A stretch of DNA of 64,000 nucleotides from Nannochloropsis oceanica (Eukaryota > Sar > Eustigmatophyceae > Eustigmatales > Monodopsidaceae). The DNA is taken from positions 372,001 to 436,000 of the forward strand of contig CP038125.1 in NCBI GenBank assembly GCA_004519485.1, written 5' to 3'. How positions within the stretch are numbered: the stretch's first letter is position 1; each line of letters opens with the position of its first letter. This document shows positions 1 to 18,869 of this stretch, piece by piece. A program made the translations under genes and the position numbers. A model generated the notes under the pieces. That model worked only from the letters and a program-made list of their open reading frames with translations. It did not search any database and had not been told where the DNA came from.

Positions 1-587
1 CATCGCAAGATCCTACACTCTTACTTTGATTTTATGGAACTGGTTAGCTGCGGCCTTCTAAAGTTGGTGAGGCAGTTAGTGGCACTCGCTGTGCATCTCA
101 AGTCCAAGCGCCACACTGGAGCGTGAATGAGGTCACATCGTCCCCACGCCACTCTTCCAACAGTCACATCACCCACAAATTTGAATGCCAGTGCGAGAAA
201 TCACTCAACAAGTACGATGCTTTTCATATTTCACCCGGCAAGGGTAAGTTTGTGTCCTTTGAAATCAATTCACCCCAACATGTCGGAAGGGTACATTTTG
301 CTTCCGTGTCTTTCCCCGGCCCACCGTGCATTTCCCCCTTTTCTGGCCGTGCATACATAACGTGTTACAGGAGGCGAAGATCTGCCCACACTTTAGCTTG
401 TCAATTCTATACTAGCATGTCAATTCTATGCCGCTGCTGTCCAGCTATTCTTTCACTTTATCACCAACATGACTTCAAAGTGCGAGAGGCACTCGCGACA
501 ACGGCGAACCCCGAAGGGCCTTTTTTCTTCCTAACCATCTCATCCTACACTCCACCACCATCTACATAGTTACGGGCACTGTGCGTT
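1..587. other. 5' flank of the first gene, no gene seen
   Basis: Short overlapping open frames occur here, but none shows a recognisable domain or a good splice context. The stretch lacks the tetranucleotide tracts seen elsewhere. It probably holds the promoter and 5' UTR of the downstream gene. I see no defined motif. Confidence 0.5.
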
Positions 588-3500
588 ATGGACGCGGAGG
601 TAAACGTGAAGGATGGCGTTTCTGCTGCTGCTGGCGGCCACTTTGTTCTACCTCCACCTCTTCCTCCTGCGCTGCCTCTCCTCCTCACCTTGCCCGACCT
701 CTCCGAGGCCCCACCACCTGCCTACCAGATGCACGTTACCGCCACCCTCACCTATCTCGACGACCTACTGAAGCGCCACCCAAATCCTACTCGAGAGTCT
801 CTGGCCCTGGTCTTTGCTTTCGCCCGACGCGTTTTCGCCCAGCAGCAACATTCCCCCTGGAGGGCACAAGGAGGAGCAGAAGGCGACGCTGCCTTTGCTG
901 CTTGCATGGATGGGATCCTCAACATCTTACCTCGCTTCCTCGAGCCCATGGGTAAAACCACATGGCTGTATCCTTATCCTCTTTCCCCTGCATCTACCGC
1001 CAGTTCCTCCTCTTCTCTTCCTCCCTCCTCCTCATCGCCCTACAATAAAGACCGTCTAGACTGCCTCTCCTTCGCCTGCAGCGAACTCCTCGCTCTCGAT
1101 AGTCACGTCTACGGAGACACGCGCAAATTAATGCTCGTGTGGAAACATCTGGTTAGTCTTGCCACTGCCCACTCACATTCCCCAGCCCTCGCCTCCCTCA
1201 TGGTGGCTGGAGGAAGAGGAGGAGGAGGAGGAGGAGAAAAAGAAGGAGGAAAGCGGAAGGAAGGAAGGGTTGTGTTTAGCGCTGAAGAAGCGCTGTGGGT
1301 ATTGGTGAGAAAATATGCCGAGGAAGGGTTGGGGCAGATGGAAAAGGCGTTACGGCGGTTGTCTCAGGCCTGTAGTAGCAGCACCAGTGCTTCCTCCCTC
1401 CCCTCTTCCTCCCACTTCTCCTCCTCTTCCTCCCACACGCCCATCACCACCACACCTGCAGCAACAACAGGAGCAGCAACAGCAGCGGAAGACGTAGCAA
1501 CGACAACGACACCACTGAGTGAATCCGACGTTCAGGCCACGACAGTGTGCTTCACTCAAGCCACTAAATTAATGACCCTCTTCCTCCTCCGCATCGCCCT
1601 CCTCATTCTCCATTTCGGCCCTTCCTTCTGCCCCCACCCTCCCTCTCTCCCTCCCTTTTCCGCCACCGTAGCACCAGGACGAGAGAGGGAGGAAGGACAG
1701 GAGGTGTCACCTCCTTGTCCTAGGGTCCTGCAGCAAGCCCTCGTCTTATTCATTCGTCTACGCGGTATACTCGACCCGGCTCACCCTCTCTGGCAACCGC
1801 TCATCGAGCAGCAGCGGCAGCAGCAGCAGCAGCAGCAGCAGCCGTCGCAACAACCACAACAACAGCAACAACAGGCACAAGCATCCAAGCCCTCCCTCCC
1901 TCCTGCCCTCGCCGCCCTCCTCCTCCTCCGTGGCCTGGTCGACGCTAAGCTCCTTCCCAGAGTGGAAGCCGCCTTCCTCAAATCCGTCTTGGGCTGCACC
2001 TCTTCCTCCCTCACGTCCTCCCCAGCTTCCTCCCCCCCATCCTCCCGACCACCCTCCTCAAATTCCCTCTTAACCACCAATACGCCGCCAGCAGCAGCAG
2101 CAGCAGCAGCAGCAACAACTACTACTACTACCACTACTGAAAGAACAGCTGGAGCAGAAATAGGAGCGGGAGCTGGAGCAGGAGCAGCAGCATCTTATAC
2201 CCCGGGCTCCCTCCCTTCCTCATCCTCGTCCCTACCCGGCAACGGCGCAGTGGGTCTGCATCTCATCACATCCATGGCTAGCGTCCTCTCTGCCCAGAGA
2301 CAGCTCTCCATTGATAGCTTCCGCCTCCTCCAGCCGCATCAGCAGTCGCATCAGCAGTCGCAGCCGCAGCCGCAGCAAGTCGGTCGGCAGGAGGAAGGGC
2401 TAGAGGGAGGGCTAGAGGGAGGGCAGGAGGGAGGGCTCATGAGGAAAGCAAGGAAGAGGGCCATGGACACCAGTAAACGGACAGCGACGTTAGCACTAGG
2501 AGCCCTCCGACTGCTCCATTGCGTGGTGGCCAAGCTGAAGGAGGGAGGGAAGGTGGGAGGATGCACACTGCTAGAGCGACAGGCTCTCCCTGCGTTTCTC
2601 TCAGGAATGCCTACGGCAATCACCCTCGTCGTAGAGGCCGGTATTCTTCCCTCCCACCCTCCCTCCCTCCCTCCCTCCCACCCTCCCTCCCTCTCTCCCT
2701 CCCTGTCTTTCTCTTCCTTCTCCTCCTCTCTCTTATACCCCACCGCCGCCGCCCTCGCCCTCCTGCTCGCCCGTCACTGCATCCTCCCTCCCTCCCTCCC
2801 TCCCTCCCTCCCTCCTCTCCACACCGTGCAGCGTCACCTCCTCTCCCCTTCCCTCCTCTTCCACCCCCACCCCCTCCCCCGCTCCCTCGCCTCTCTCGTC
2901 CTCCTCCTCTTCCTCCGCGATTACTGCCCCCCTGCCCTGCAGACAGGATTCGTTCTCTCCCTTCTCGCCCTCCTTCGCTCCCTCTCCCCGCATCGACAGC
3001 ACCACGTAGCCACCACCCTCATCCCCTCCCTCCTCACCCACGCCGTCTCCTGCCAGGAATCAAAAGCCAAGATCCTCAAACAAATCGTCCTCGACACCCT
3101 TTCCTGCTTCCCACCCTCCCACGATCCCTTCCTCCCTCCCTCCCTCCCCCCCTCCCTCCTCCCCTCCCTCCTGACCACCCTCCGGCTCCTTCCCCCTGCC
3201 TTCGCCAGCTTTCCTCCCAAGCCTCTCTTGAGGCTTTTGAGGCCCCTTTCTGAGCACTATAGAAACCTCTGCCCCTCCTCCTCGTCCTCCCTCCCTCCCT
3301 CCCTCCTTCGCCGACAAGGAGGCTTGGGGCTAGCGTGGGTGCTGCTCGCCTGGGGAGTATCTCTCCCCCCTCTCTCCCTCCCTCCCTCGGCCCATGCCTC
3401 GATCCGACACCATGCATTGGCTGTGCTGGAGGAGGGGGGGAGGGAGGGAGGGAGGGAGGGAGGGAGGGAAGGAGGGAGGGAGGATCAAAGGATGGAGGAG

Positions 3501-4814
3501 GAGGAGGAGGAGGAGGAGGAGGAGGAAGAATGGTTGGAAGTACTGGAGTCGGCGTTGGGATGTATCTTGTTGCTGGTGAGGAGGGAAGAGCAGCTGCTAG
3601 GTCAGCAACACCAGAAAGGAAGGGCAGAAAGCGACGCTGCAGCAGCAGGATTGATTGCCGACTCAGCCATGCGATTAATACCGGTGCTTCAGGAAGAGGA
3701 AGGAGAAGGAAGAGGAAGAGGAGGAGGAGGAAAAAGAAGAGAACGAAGAAGAAGAGAGTGTGTTGTAGCAACAGCAGCAGTCTCGTGGCCCTTCATAAGA
3801 GACGTGACACGCGCCGTGCTGGCAAGGCAGGGCGTGGAGGAAGGCACGAGCAGCAGCATCGACAGCAGCAACAGCAACTGCAACAGCAACGGCAACAGCA
3901 GCACCAGCGGCAGCAGCAGTCTGTTGGCAAGCTATTCCCACGTAGACAGATCCCTCTCCCAGCTTTGGCAGCACTTTCTTCTCATATCTTCTTCTTCAAC
4001 CAGCACGTCTTCCCTCCCTCCTTCCCCCCCTCCCTACCCTTCGATTCATCGCCTTCTCGCTCGGACAGAGGCAAATCGCCTTCTTACTACTGCTGCTGGT
4101 GCTTCCGGCCGTTCTCCTTTTGTCTCGTATCTCCCCTTTGTTCCCTCTGACCCTGCTGTGGGACGAGAGGGAAGACAACGAGGACAAGAAGGAAGAAGTT
4201 CGGAGCTTGAGAGAGTTCTGAGGGGGTTGGCGCAGGAGGAGGATGGGGAGAAAGAGAGGGGAGGTGTGTGGGGAGGTTTGTCGAGAGAGGAGGAACGCCG
4301 ATTATTGCATTCTTTGCCGTGTGATGTGCTTGCATATACGCCTCGCTTAGGGCAAGGGAGGGGGAGAGGAAGGGGAGGGGAAATAGAGGAAGCAGGGGCG
4401 ATGATGGACGTGATAGAGGTGGAGGATAAAGAGGAGGAGGAGGAGGAGGGAGGGACGGAGGAAACGGGGGAGAAAAGGTTGTGGTCGCTCTCTCTAAGTC
4501 GGCGAGCGATTTTCTTGGGACCTCATGCGAATGCCGTATTGTTGTTGCCGGAGTCTGCGTGGTGGAATGAGGAGGAGGGAGGGAAAAGGAGGAGGAGCGC
4601 ACAGGAGTTGGTGCGCCAGCTTTTACTCTCACACACAGCATCCGTCGGGGAAGGGGTGGAAGATATGGGAGGAGGAGGGCAAGCAATGGGAGGATGGGTG
4701 GAGGGATGGACGGAAGTGGTGGCGATGGATCAGAAGGAGGAGGAGGAGGAGAAATGGAAGGGAGGAGGGCAAGAGATTACGTTGAGCGTGCGGCTTGACC
4801 AATGGACGAAATGA
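588..4814 (+). CDS. Large low-complexity hypothetical protein, 1408 aa, single exon
   Basis: One uninterrupted frame starts at an ATG in a plausible context and runs 1408 codons. I do not recognise the family. Between disordered stretches there are Leu/Ala-rich helical segments (around residues 40-130, 160-200, 320-400, 430-470 and 640-900) that would suit an alpha-helical repeat scaffold. The rest is Ser runs, a Gln run near residue 410, Ala and Thr runs near 510, Pro-Ser-Leu repeats encoded by CCCT tracts (near 690-800 and 850), and Glu runs near 970 and 1280. There is no signal peptide or membrane anchor. Being intronless is unusual beside its intron-rich neighbours. Some in-frame CCCT tracts could be exonised or retained intron sequence. 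The length and codon-consistent frame make a real gene likely; no function can be assigned. Confidence 0.65.
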   Translation: MDAEVNVKDGVSAAAGGHFVLPPPLPPALPLLLTLPDLSEAPPPAYQMHVTATLTYLDDLLKRHPNPTRESLALVFAFARRVFAQQQHSPWRAQGGAEGDAAFAACMDGILNILPRFLEPMGKTTWLYPYPLSPASTASSSSSLPPSSSSPYNKDRLDCLSFACSELLALDSHVYGDTRKLMLVWKHLVSLATAHSHSPALASLMVAGGRGGGGGGEKEGGKRKEGRVVFSAEEALWVLVRKYAEEGLGQMEKALRRLSQACSSSTSASSLPSSSHFSSSSSHTPITTTPAATTGAATAAEDVATTTTPLSESDVQATTVCFTQATKLMTLFLLRIALLILHFGPSFCPHPPSLPPFSATVAPGREREEGQEVSPPCPRVLQQALVLFIRLRGILDPAHPLWQPLIEQQRQQQQQQQQPSQQPQQQQQQAQASKPSLPPALAALLLLRGLVDAKLLPRVEAAFLKSVLGCTSSSLTSSPASSPPSSRPPSSNSLLTTNTPPAAAAAAAATTTTTTTTERTAGAEIGAGAGAGAAASYTPGSLPSSSSSLPGNGAVGLHLITSMASVLSAQRQLSIDSFRLLQPHQQSHQQSQPQPQQVGRQEEGLEGGLEGGQEGGLMRKARKRAMDTSKRTATLALGALRLLHCVVAKLKEGGKVGGCTLLERQALPAFLSGMPTAITLVVEAGILPSHPPSLPPSHPPSLSPSLSFSSFSSSLLYPTAAALALLLARHCILPPSLPPSLPPLHTVQRHLLSPSLLFHPHPLPRSLASLVLLLFLRDYCPPALQTGFVLSLLALLRSLSPHRQHHVATTLIPSLLTHAVSCQESKAKILKQIVLDTLSCFPPSHDPFLPPSLPPSLLPSLLTTLRLLPPAFASFPPKPLLRLLRPLSEHYRNLCPSSSSSLPPSLLRRQGGLGLAWVLLAWGVSLPPLSLPPSAHASIRHHALAVLEEGGREGGREGGREGGREDQRMEEEEEEEEEEEEWLEVLESALGCILLLVRREEQLLGQQHQKGRAESDAAAAGLIADSAMRLIPVLQEEEGEGRGRGGGGKRRERRRRECVVATAAVSWPFIRDVTRAVLARQGVEEGTSSSIDSSNSNCNSNGNSSTSGSSSLLASYSHVDRSLSQLWQHFLLISSSSTSTSSLPPSPPPYPSIHRLLARTEANRLLTTAAGASGRSPFVSYLPFVPSDPAVGREGRQRGQEGRSSELERVLRGLAQEEDGEKERGGVWGGLSREEERRLLHSLPCDVLAYTPRLGQGRGRGRGGEIEEAGAMMDVIEVEDKEEEEEEGGTEETGEKRLWSLSLSRRAIFLGPHANAVLLLPESAWWNEEEGGKRRRSAQELVRQLLLSHTASVGEGVEDMGGGGQAMGGWVEGWTEVVAMDQKEEEEEKWKGGGQEITLSVRLDQWTK

Positions 4815-5534
4815 AAATGGAAAGCGCGAAGGAGGGGGGAAAAGAGGAGAGTGGACGAGAAGCTTAAGGTACATGTGGTCAAAGAACTGGCTCGTATAGC
4901 AGGGAGGGTAAAAAGAGAGGGAGGACAGGAAGCCGGCGGCTCGAGCAATGTGACACTGGCTTGTAGGATAAAGAAAAAGTACAAAAGTCTGTAGAACAGC
5001 CGAAATGACAGCAAATCAACATGTACAGTCCCTGACCTTATCTACGTGGAAGTGTTTCTTGTTTTGTTGATTTGTTGCATGCGTAAATTGGTGGGTACAG
5101 GGGAGGTTTGTGCTTGCGGTGGTGGGTACAGGGGAGGTTTCTCATGTGTCAGTCACTGGCTGCTTCTTCCCTATCTCTTCCCAATTCTCCTAACGCAAAT
5201 ATGCCGCTTTTATAGTTTGCTTGCCACCCTTGCTCACGTCGCTCTTGTCTCTATCTTTCCTATCTGCTTTCCCACCCTTCTCGGCCAGGCCAGCATAAAA
5301 GCCCATCCCTTCAGCCCACCAACAATATATCCCATATTCCGGCCGCTTCCCCTGTGCTTCCAGTCTTCTCACCATACTGCTGTATTACCACCACCGGCGT
5401 CGCGGTCGCTTTCGACAAGGTATGATCCCTGTAGAGCCGACAAATTTCGAAGTCTTACCAGAGAGAAAAGGAGGAAATGTGCCGTTCCTTAACCGCTCGC
5501 CTCCCTCACCCTCCCCTCCCCACTTACCTCAGGC
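4815..5534. other. Intergenic, 720 bases
   Basis: Between two genes on the same strand. It holds a short direct repeat of about 21 bases near 5091-5137 (a GGTGGGTACAGGGGAGGTTT unit, twice) and otherwise nothing I can name. The promoter of the MATE gene presumably lies in its right half. Confidence 0.5.
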
Positions 5535-7694
5535 GTGCCTGCCTTCGTCATGCTGCAGCTGCTCCTCCTCCTCCTGAATTCTGGCAGTGATGCATTTCGA
5601 CTGCCGTGTCCCACCTCCCCCTTTCTACCCCAATCGTTGCCCCATTACCATTTCCGCTGCCTCCCCTACCTGTCACCCAAACCCCGATCAGTTAGGCCAT
5701 TCCACACGTCACTGCCCTCTCTGCTCCATTGGCACAGCGGCAGCGACAACCTGATGATCAATTACGACAACGACGACGATCACAACGGTCCATCATCACC
5801 CCCGTCCTATCCTACGCCGGAGGAGAAAGAGGGCCGTAAAAAGAGGGTACTGACGTCATTATTACTTTTCCGCCTCCTCACACGTGCCGGAGGCGTTGAG
5901 CACCAGCCGGGGTCCAATCCCCTTAACTCTACCTCTTCTTCTTTCTCCCGCCATCGTCTCCTCCTCTTCCGTCGCCTCCTAGCTCGCCTCCATGGCAGCA
6001 ACTCTTCCTCCTCCTCGCCATCCTTTCTCGCGCGCCTTCAAACCGGCATGTCCGAACACGACGGGGAAATTTTGCGCATTTCCCTCCCCGCCCTCCTCAC
6101 CCTCCTCGTCGATCCTTTTCTATCTTTGTGCGACACGGCCTATGTCGCCAGAGTGGGCACCATTGCCTTGGCGTCCCTCGGTCCGTGCACCTCGATCTTC
6201 CACCTGTCCTTCAACGCTTTTCGGGCCTTCAGCCAGAGTACAACCTCCCTCGTCTCCTCCTCCCTGGCCGTGGGGGACAAGAAACGGGTGCGTAGTGTCG
6301 TGCTCCAGGCCCTTGTCCTTGCCTCTGCTCTGGGCTCCCTGGTGGCCTTCTTCCTCTCCACCCAGGCGGCATTCGCCCTCTCCTTGATGGGCGCCCCGCC
6401 GTCCTCCCTCCTCGCCCGTACCGGCCTCCCGTACCTCAGGGCGCGGGCCCTTGCCGCACCTGCAGTGCTGACGCTCATGGTTTGTGAAGGGGCTTACAGA
6501 GGGTTTGGCGACACCTTGACCCCTCTTCCGGTAACTTTCCTCGTCGCGGCGGTCAACATTATATTAGACCCGCTTTTGATCTTTGGAGGGAGGGGGGGAG
6601 GGAGAGGGTTGGGGTGGGGGGTGGCAGGGGCGGCGTGGGCGACGGTCATTGCACAGTACGTGGGAATTGCCGCGTATATGTGCTTGTTGTTTGGGAAAGG
6701 CACGACGAGTCCATTGTACAGGAAACAGGGGGGAAAGAAGGTGGAGGGGATGGGGGTGGGGGTGGTGCCAGTAATGGAGGAGGGGATGAGCAAGCGACGG
6801 TGGAGGGATGATGAAGAGGAGAGGCGAAAATCGAGACGATCCATTACAAAGAAGAAGGAGGGGCAGGACAGCGGCGTGGGTACCAGCACGACCGCCGCCG
6901 CCGGCCGTAGTATCGATGCCAAGCCCCTCGCCTCTTTCCTCTTCTCCTTCGTATCTGGCGCCCTACCGACGTTTCTCCAACTTCTCAAGGCTAACGGTGC
7001 CATGCTTATCCGTAACGGCACCCTCATGCTGGTCTGGGCCTATGCCACCGCCACGGCCACGCGCATGTCGACGTTGGACGTGGCGGCGCACCAGGTCGCT
7101 CTGTCGATCTGGCTTTTCTTCGCCTTGGTCTCCGAAGCTCCCGGTATTGCCGCACAAGTCATGGCGGCACGCCTGTATTCCACTCGGAATCTCGCCGCGC
7201 TTCGCTCCCTCGCGCAACGCCTTGCGTCCCTTGGCCTCTCCTTGGGTCTTGGGCTGGGGGGGATGTTGATCGTCCTCCGTCGGTCCCTCCCTCCATTGTT
7301 TGCCTCCGACACCCAGGTACTCGCGAAGGTGAGCGAACTGATGATGTTGCTGGGAGCACAACTGCCCTTGGTGGCTCTCACTTTAATCGGAGAGTCCTTC
7401 CTTGTGGGCTGTGGGAAGTTTGGAGCGTTGGCCTTGTGCAGCACTTTGACGAGTGGCGTGTGTGCCCTGGTTCTGCGGTGGTTGGGGCGAGGGGGTGGGG
7501 GGGGCGGAGGAGGGGTGGTTTATATCTGGTGGGCGATCAAGGGACTATTTGTGATGCGCTTGACGTGTGTGGCGTGGTTGATGTATAATCCCTGGAAAGG
7601 GGCGCTGAGTGGGAAGGGGAGTTGGAGGAGGGGAGGGAAGGGAGGGAAGGAGGAGGAGTTGCCTCCTCCTCCTCGACTGCTGCTGGTTGAGTAG
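5535..7694 (+). CDS. MATE-family efflux transporter, probably plastid-targeted
   Basis: A 719-residue single-exon protein of the multidrug and toxic compound extrusion family, cation-coupled exporters with twelve membrane helices. The first half (residues about 175-390) has the family's two-helix pattern, including LSLCDTAYVARVG, GPCTSIFHLSFNAFRAF and CEGAYRGFGDTLTPL. The second half (about 470-690) includes DVAAHQVALSIWLFFALVSE and APGIAAQVMAARL. A basic and acidic linker of about 80 residues joins the halves, and Gly-rich loops coded by GGGGGA-like tracts sit near 350 and 655. The N-terminus is a short hydrophobic signal peptide ending in GSDAFRLP. A Phe just after the cleavage point is the heterokont plastid-import signature, so an inner plastid envelope place, as for plant DinF-like MATEs, is inferred. 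The substrate is unknown. Confidence 0.9.
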   Translation: MPAFVMLQLLLLLLNSGSDAFRLPCPTSPFLPQSLPHYHFRCLPYLSPKPRSVRPFHTSLPSLLHWHSGSDNLMINYDNDDDHNGPSSPPSYPTPEEKEGRKKRVLTSLLLFRLLTRAGGVEHQPGSNPLNSTSSSFSRHRLLLFRRLLARLHGSNSSSSSPSFLARLQTGMSEHDGEILRISLPALLTLLVDPFLSLCDTAYVARVGTIALASLGPCTSIFHLSFNAFRAFSQSTTSLVSSSLAVGDKKRVRSVVLQALVLASALGSLVAFFLSTQAAFALSLMGAPPSSLLARTGLPYLRARALAAPAVLTLMVCEGAYRGFGDTLTPLPVTFLVAAVNIILDPLLIFGGRGGGRGLGWGVAGAAWATVIAQYVGIAAYMCLLFGKGTTSPLYRKQGGKKVEGMGVGVVPVMEEGMSKRRWRDDEEERRKSRRSITKKKEGQDSGVGTSTTAAAGRSIDAKPLASFLFSFVSGALPTFLQLLKANGAMLIRNGTLMLVWAYATATATRMSTLDVAAHQVALSIWLFFALVSEAPGIAAQVMAARLYSTRNLAALRSLAQRLASLGLSLGLGLGGMLIVLRRSLPPLFASDTQVLAKVSELMMLLGAQLPLVALTLIGESFLVGCGKFGALALCSTLTSGVCALVLRWLGRGGGGGGGGVVYIWWAIKGLFVMRLTCVAWLMYNPWKGALSGKGSWRRGGKGGKEEELPPPPRLLLVE

Positions 7695-10510
<2,816 letters not shown>

Positions 10511-11593
10511 AGGATGAGGAGGAGGGAAGGAAGAAGGGATGGAGGGAGAGGGAAGAAGAAAGAAAAAGGAGTTTAAGGTGTTTTCGCAATAGGAAGTGGG
10601 GGGAGGGAGGGAGGGAGAGGTGGAGGAGGAAGAAGACGAGAACGAGGAAGAGGAAGGAGCAAAGGGTATTTTATGATACCCACATCTCTCCTTGGAAGGA
10701 GGGAGGAAGGGAAGGAGGATAAGGAGTGGTGCTTTCGGTGGGTGAGATGAAGGAGGGTGGGAAGTGAGGGAAGAAGGGAGGGAGATGGAATGATGTATAT
10801 AAACTAGTTTAAAAGGAAGAGTCTTTTTTTTAAGAGCGAGTGAGCGAAATGAGAGATATGAGAGAGGAGAAGGATAGGAGGAGGAGGGGGGGGGGAAGAG
10901 CATCGTCGACGTTTAATCTGGCTCGCGTGCATGAATACACTCCCCCCACTTCCTAGACCCTTTAAAAAAAGTGTGTGCGTGCGCAGAAGAGATGAAGAAG
11001 GACAAAAAAAGGAGAGGTTTAGTAAATTTCATCGAGGCATTCGGAGGGGAAAGGGTGGAAGAGAACGGGAAAAGGAGGACGAGGGGATAAGAGGAACAGG
11101 AGGGGGAGGAGGAGGAGGGAGGGGAAGAAGGGGAGCAAGGAGACCCGACAGTTTGCCTCCAAAAAGCATTGCAATTTAAGAGAAAACTAAAAATTTGAAA
11201 AGGTAGCAGAGCTATCGTATGAGAGATGGTGTCTTTGCCTTTCATTTGCTTCTCATCAGACGGCTTGTCTGTAATTCTTTTTTACTCAAGTCTCACCCCC
11301 CCATGCTCCCTGTCCTTGCCCATTGCTCCCTCCCCCTCTCCCTTGTTGCCACGAGTGGAGCAAAGAGTGCTATAGCCTTTTACCGATTGGTTGGTTGATT
11401 GACTTCTTTGTGATTTCGATGTTGGCCCTGGTTAAGCCTTTGAACACCTCCCCCCACCTACATGGGCCGAGCGAGGTTCCTTCACGCTGCTGTCTTTGTC
11501 TCGCCGTCATCCCTCCCACGCTTTGCGTCTTTGTTTTCTCCACCGTCGCTTCTCACTATACCCTCCTCTGTCCACTTCTTGTACAGACCAAGG
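10511..11593. other. Intergenic, about 1.08 kb, purine-rich
   Basis: The left part (10520-10900) is a GGA/GGAA-rich purine stretch that begins as the 3' UTR of the Rac gene. No gene was seen. An upstream in-frame ATG at 11462 could extend the malic enzyme N-terminus by 44 residues. Confidence 0.5.
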
Positions 11594-16254
<4,661 letters not shown>

Positions 16255-16953
16255 AGTGAGCTCCTGCCCTCCCTCCCTCTCTCCCTCTTTCCCTCCCTCC
16301 CTCCCTCCCTTCCCTCCTCTCTTCTTTTCGGATGACGAGGCGGCGACTTTTCGTGACAGAAGATTTTCAGTGTAACTTAATTCAAAGTGGTTATGTATAC
16401 GTCCTGGTGGTGGCTCCAGGCGAGGGAAGAAGGAGAATAGAAGGAGAAGTGGCGAGAGGGGAAGTTAAATGACCACACACTCATGTATGTATTGTTGTGG
16501 AGTACGGGAATCATGTGTGATTGTGGGTGTGGTGTGAAGATGGGCATTTTTTGTTTTTGAAATAATTAGATGGTAAAGGGATATAGGTCAGTCTATTCAC
16601 AAACGCACATGCAGAGGAGGAAAAAAGAAAAATAATAAAATGGGGGAGGAAAGAAGAAGAAAGAGAATTGAAGAAAAAGAAAAAAAAAACAAAAAAAAAG
16701 AAGAAATAGGAGAAGTAGAGATGGAGAGGGAGAGCGGCTGCCCAGGCTGGGCTGAGCAACGTCAATACTGCGAATCCTAGTTGCATCCTTTATTTTTTTC
16801 CTCTTCCCATCAACTTACTTGAAATTATCTGTTAGAGTTCAGTCATTCATGATACACATACATGTATACACACACGCATATACATGTCAATCATATATAT
16901 ATATATATCAGTCACAACCATCATTCAATAATTTCCTCCCTCGGTCCCGTCCC
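16255..16953. other. Convergent intergenic space, about 700 bases
   Basis: Lies between the 3' ends of malic enzyme (+) and RNase HII (-). It holds CCCT runs at 16268-16312, A-rich stretches around 16620-16710 and a short (AT)n run near 16893. Probably two 3' UTRs; no gene was seen. Confidence 0.5.
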
Positions 16954-18828
16954 TCACTTCATGTGCTTCAAGGGTGCGAATGTCATCCTGTGGATGGGGC
17001 ATGGGCCGTGCTTGAGGATAGCGGCCTTGTGTCCTGGAGTAGGATAGCCTTTGTGCTGAGCGAAATTGTATAGGGGATACTGGTCGTGGTAGGCCATCTG
17101 CAAAGGAGGGAGGGCGGGAGGGAGGGAGGGAGGGAGGGATGGTGATTGCGGACTGGTGATCTCGTCATAAAATATTCATCACTGAGGAAAAGGCTGTCAC
17201 GAAACATGTATCCTTAGGTGATGTGATGAAATGAGACCTTCATAAATCGACAAGAGACCGGTCGCAAGTCAGACAGACCAAAAGGGATGCTCGTCGAGAA
17301 GGAGGAAGGGAGGGAGGGAGGGAGCGGGGGAAGGAGGGAGGGCACACAATTTTCACCGGGGTTGCCCCTCCATGACTAAGGGTGAGGGAATCCACCTCAG
17401 ATCGGGCCAAGAGGGACAGGTGGTATTTCATTCTAGCACTTGACTCAGCTGTTAATTGGACATAGTCACCGCCAGATCACTCGAGCCCTCTCCCCGTAAA
17501 GGGAGAACGTTCGTCTCGACGGCCGGCTTAGCGTGCGTTAGAAATAAATTGAATGTACACATACACACACAGGGGAAGAGAGGAAGAGAGAGAAAGACAC
17601 AGAGAGAGAGAGATGTAAATACACAGAGACTCAGAGAGAGAGAGAGAGTAAGACTAATACTCGACATTTGATCCTCATCAATGCGGCATCCAAATCTTCT
17701 CCCCAGTCACAAAAGAGCATGTCTGGAGGGCACGTTTGGTGTGCTTTGCCTTCCCTCCCCCCCTCCCTCCCACTCTCCTTCCTGCTGATATTTCAATTAC
17801 GTTTCCATTCCCTCCCTGCCTCCCTTCTTTCTTACCATAATCCTATCCCGGGTCACCTTGGCCAGGATACTGGCGGCCGCAATACACCTCACTTTACTGT
17901 CACCCTTCACCACACATTCCACCCTTGCGCCCCCTCCCTCCCTCTCTCCTTCTAAAGCGACCGGCAAGCCTTTCGGAACCTGATTGCCATCGATTAACGC
18001 GTAACAATTCTCGAACATTCCTCCCTCCCTCCCTCTTTCCCTCCTCCCCGCTTTCCCACCTCCCTCCGTCTTCCCCTCCACCACCTTCCTCAACGCCGCC
18101 CCCATTGCCTGTAACGTCGCCTGCAATATGTTTACCTCGTCGATTCTCGCCTCCCCCACTACCTCCACCGCCCAGCGCACCCCGAGCCCTCCCTTCTTCC
18201 CTCCCTCCATCAAGGCCTCAAATGCTTCCTCCCTCGCTGCCTCGTCCATTCTTTTACTGTCTTGCAAGCCAGGAATATACACGTCTGAGGGGATGTAGCA
18301 CGCTGCAGCTACCACAGGACCGGCCAATGGCCCTCGTCCTGCCTCATCAACACCAATGACATACTTTATGCGGTGGATTTCTTCCAAGCGCATCTCCCAT
18401 GTGGGAAGGAGGGAGGGCCGGGGGGAGGGAGAGGTTGAGGAAACAGCTTCGTCGGGTCCAGGTTTAGGGGGGGAAGAGGAAAAAGAAACAGCTCGGGCTG
18501 TGACTGCTGCTGTTATCTTTTTGTTGCTACCCTTCTTTCCCTTGATGGCGAGCGAGGTCGAGGAGGAGGAGGAGGAGGAGGAGGAGGAGGAGGAGGAGGA
18601 GGAGGAGGAGGAGGAGGAGGAGGAGGAGGAGGAGGAGGAAGAGGAGGAGGGCGACACCTCGACTACCGCCGCAGCAGCAGCAGCAGTGACTTTTGACGCC
18701 TTCTTGCCCTTCCTAGTTACCATTACGGCTGTCTCTACCATCGCGGCCGCCGCCATAGCATCCGCGGCTGTTGCTTCTGCTACAGCTACCACTGTTTTTT
18801 TGCTCCGTTTCGTGGCGCCCATGACTGC

Positions 18829-18869
<41 letters not shown>

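Noticed and set aside
123-569. 148-codon frame at the left edge
   Set aside because: No domain, overlaps another frame of similar quality, and has the composition of a flank.
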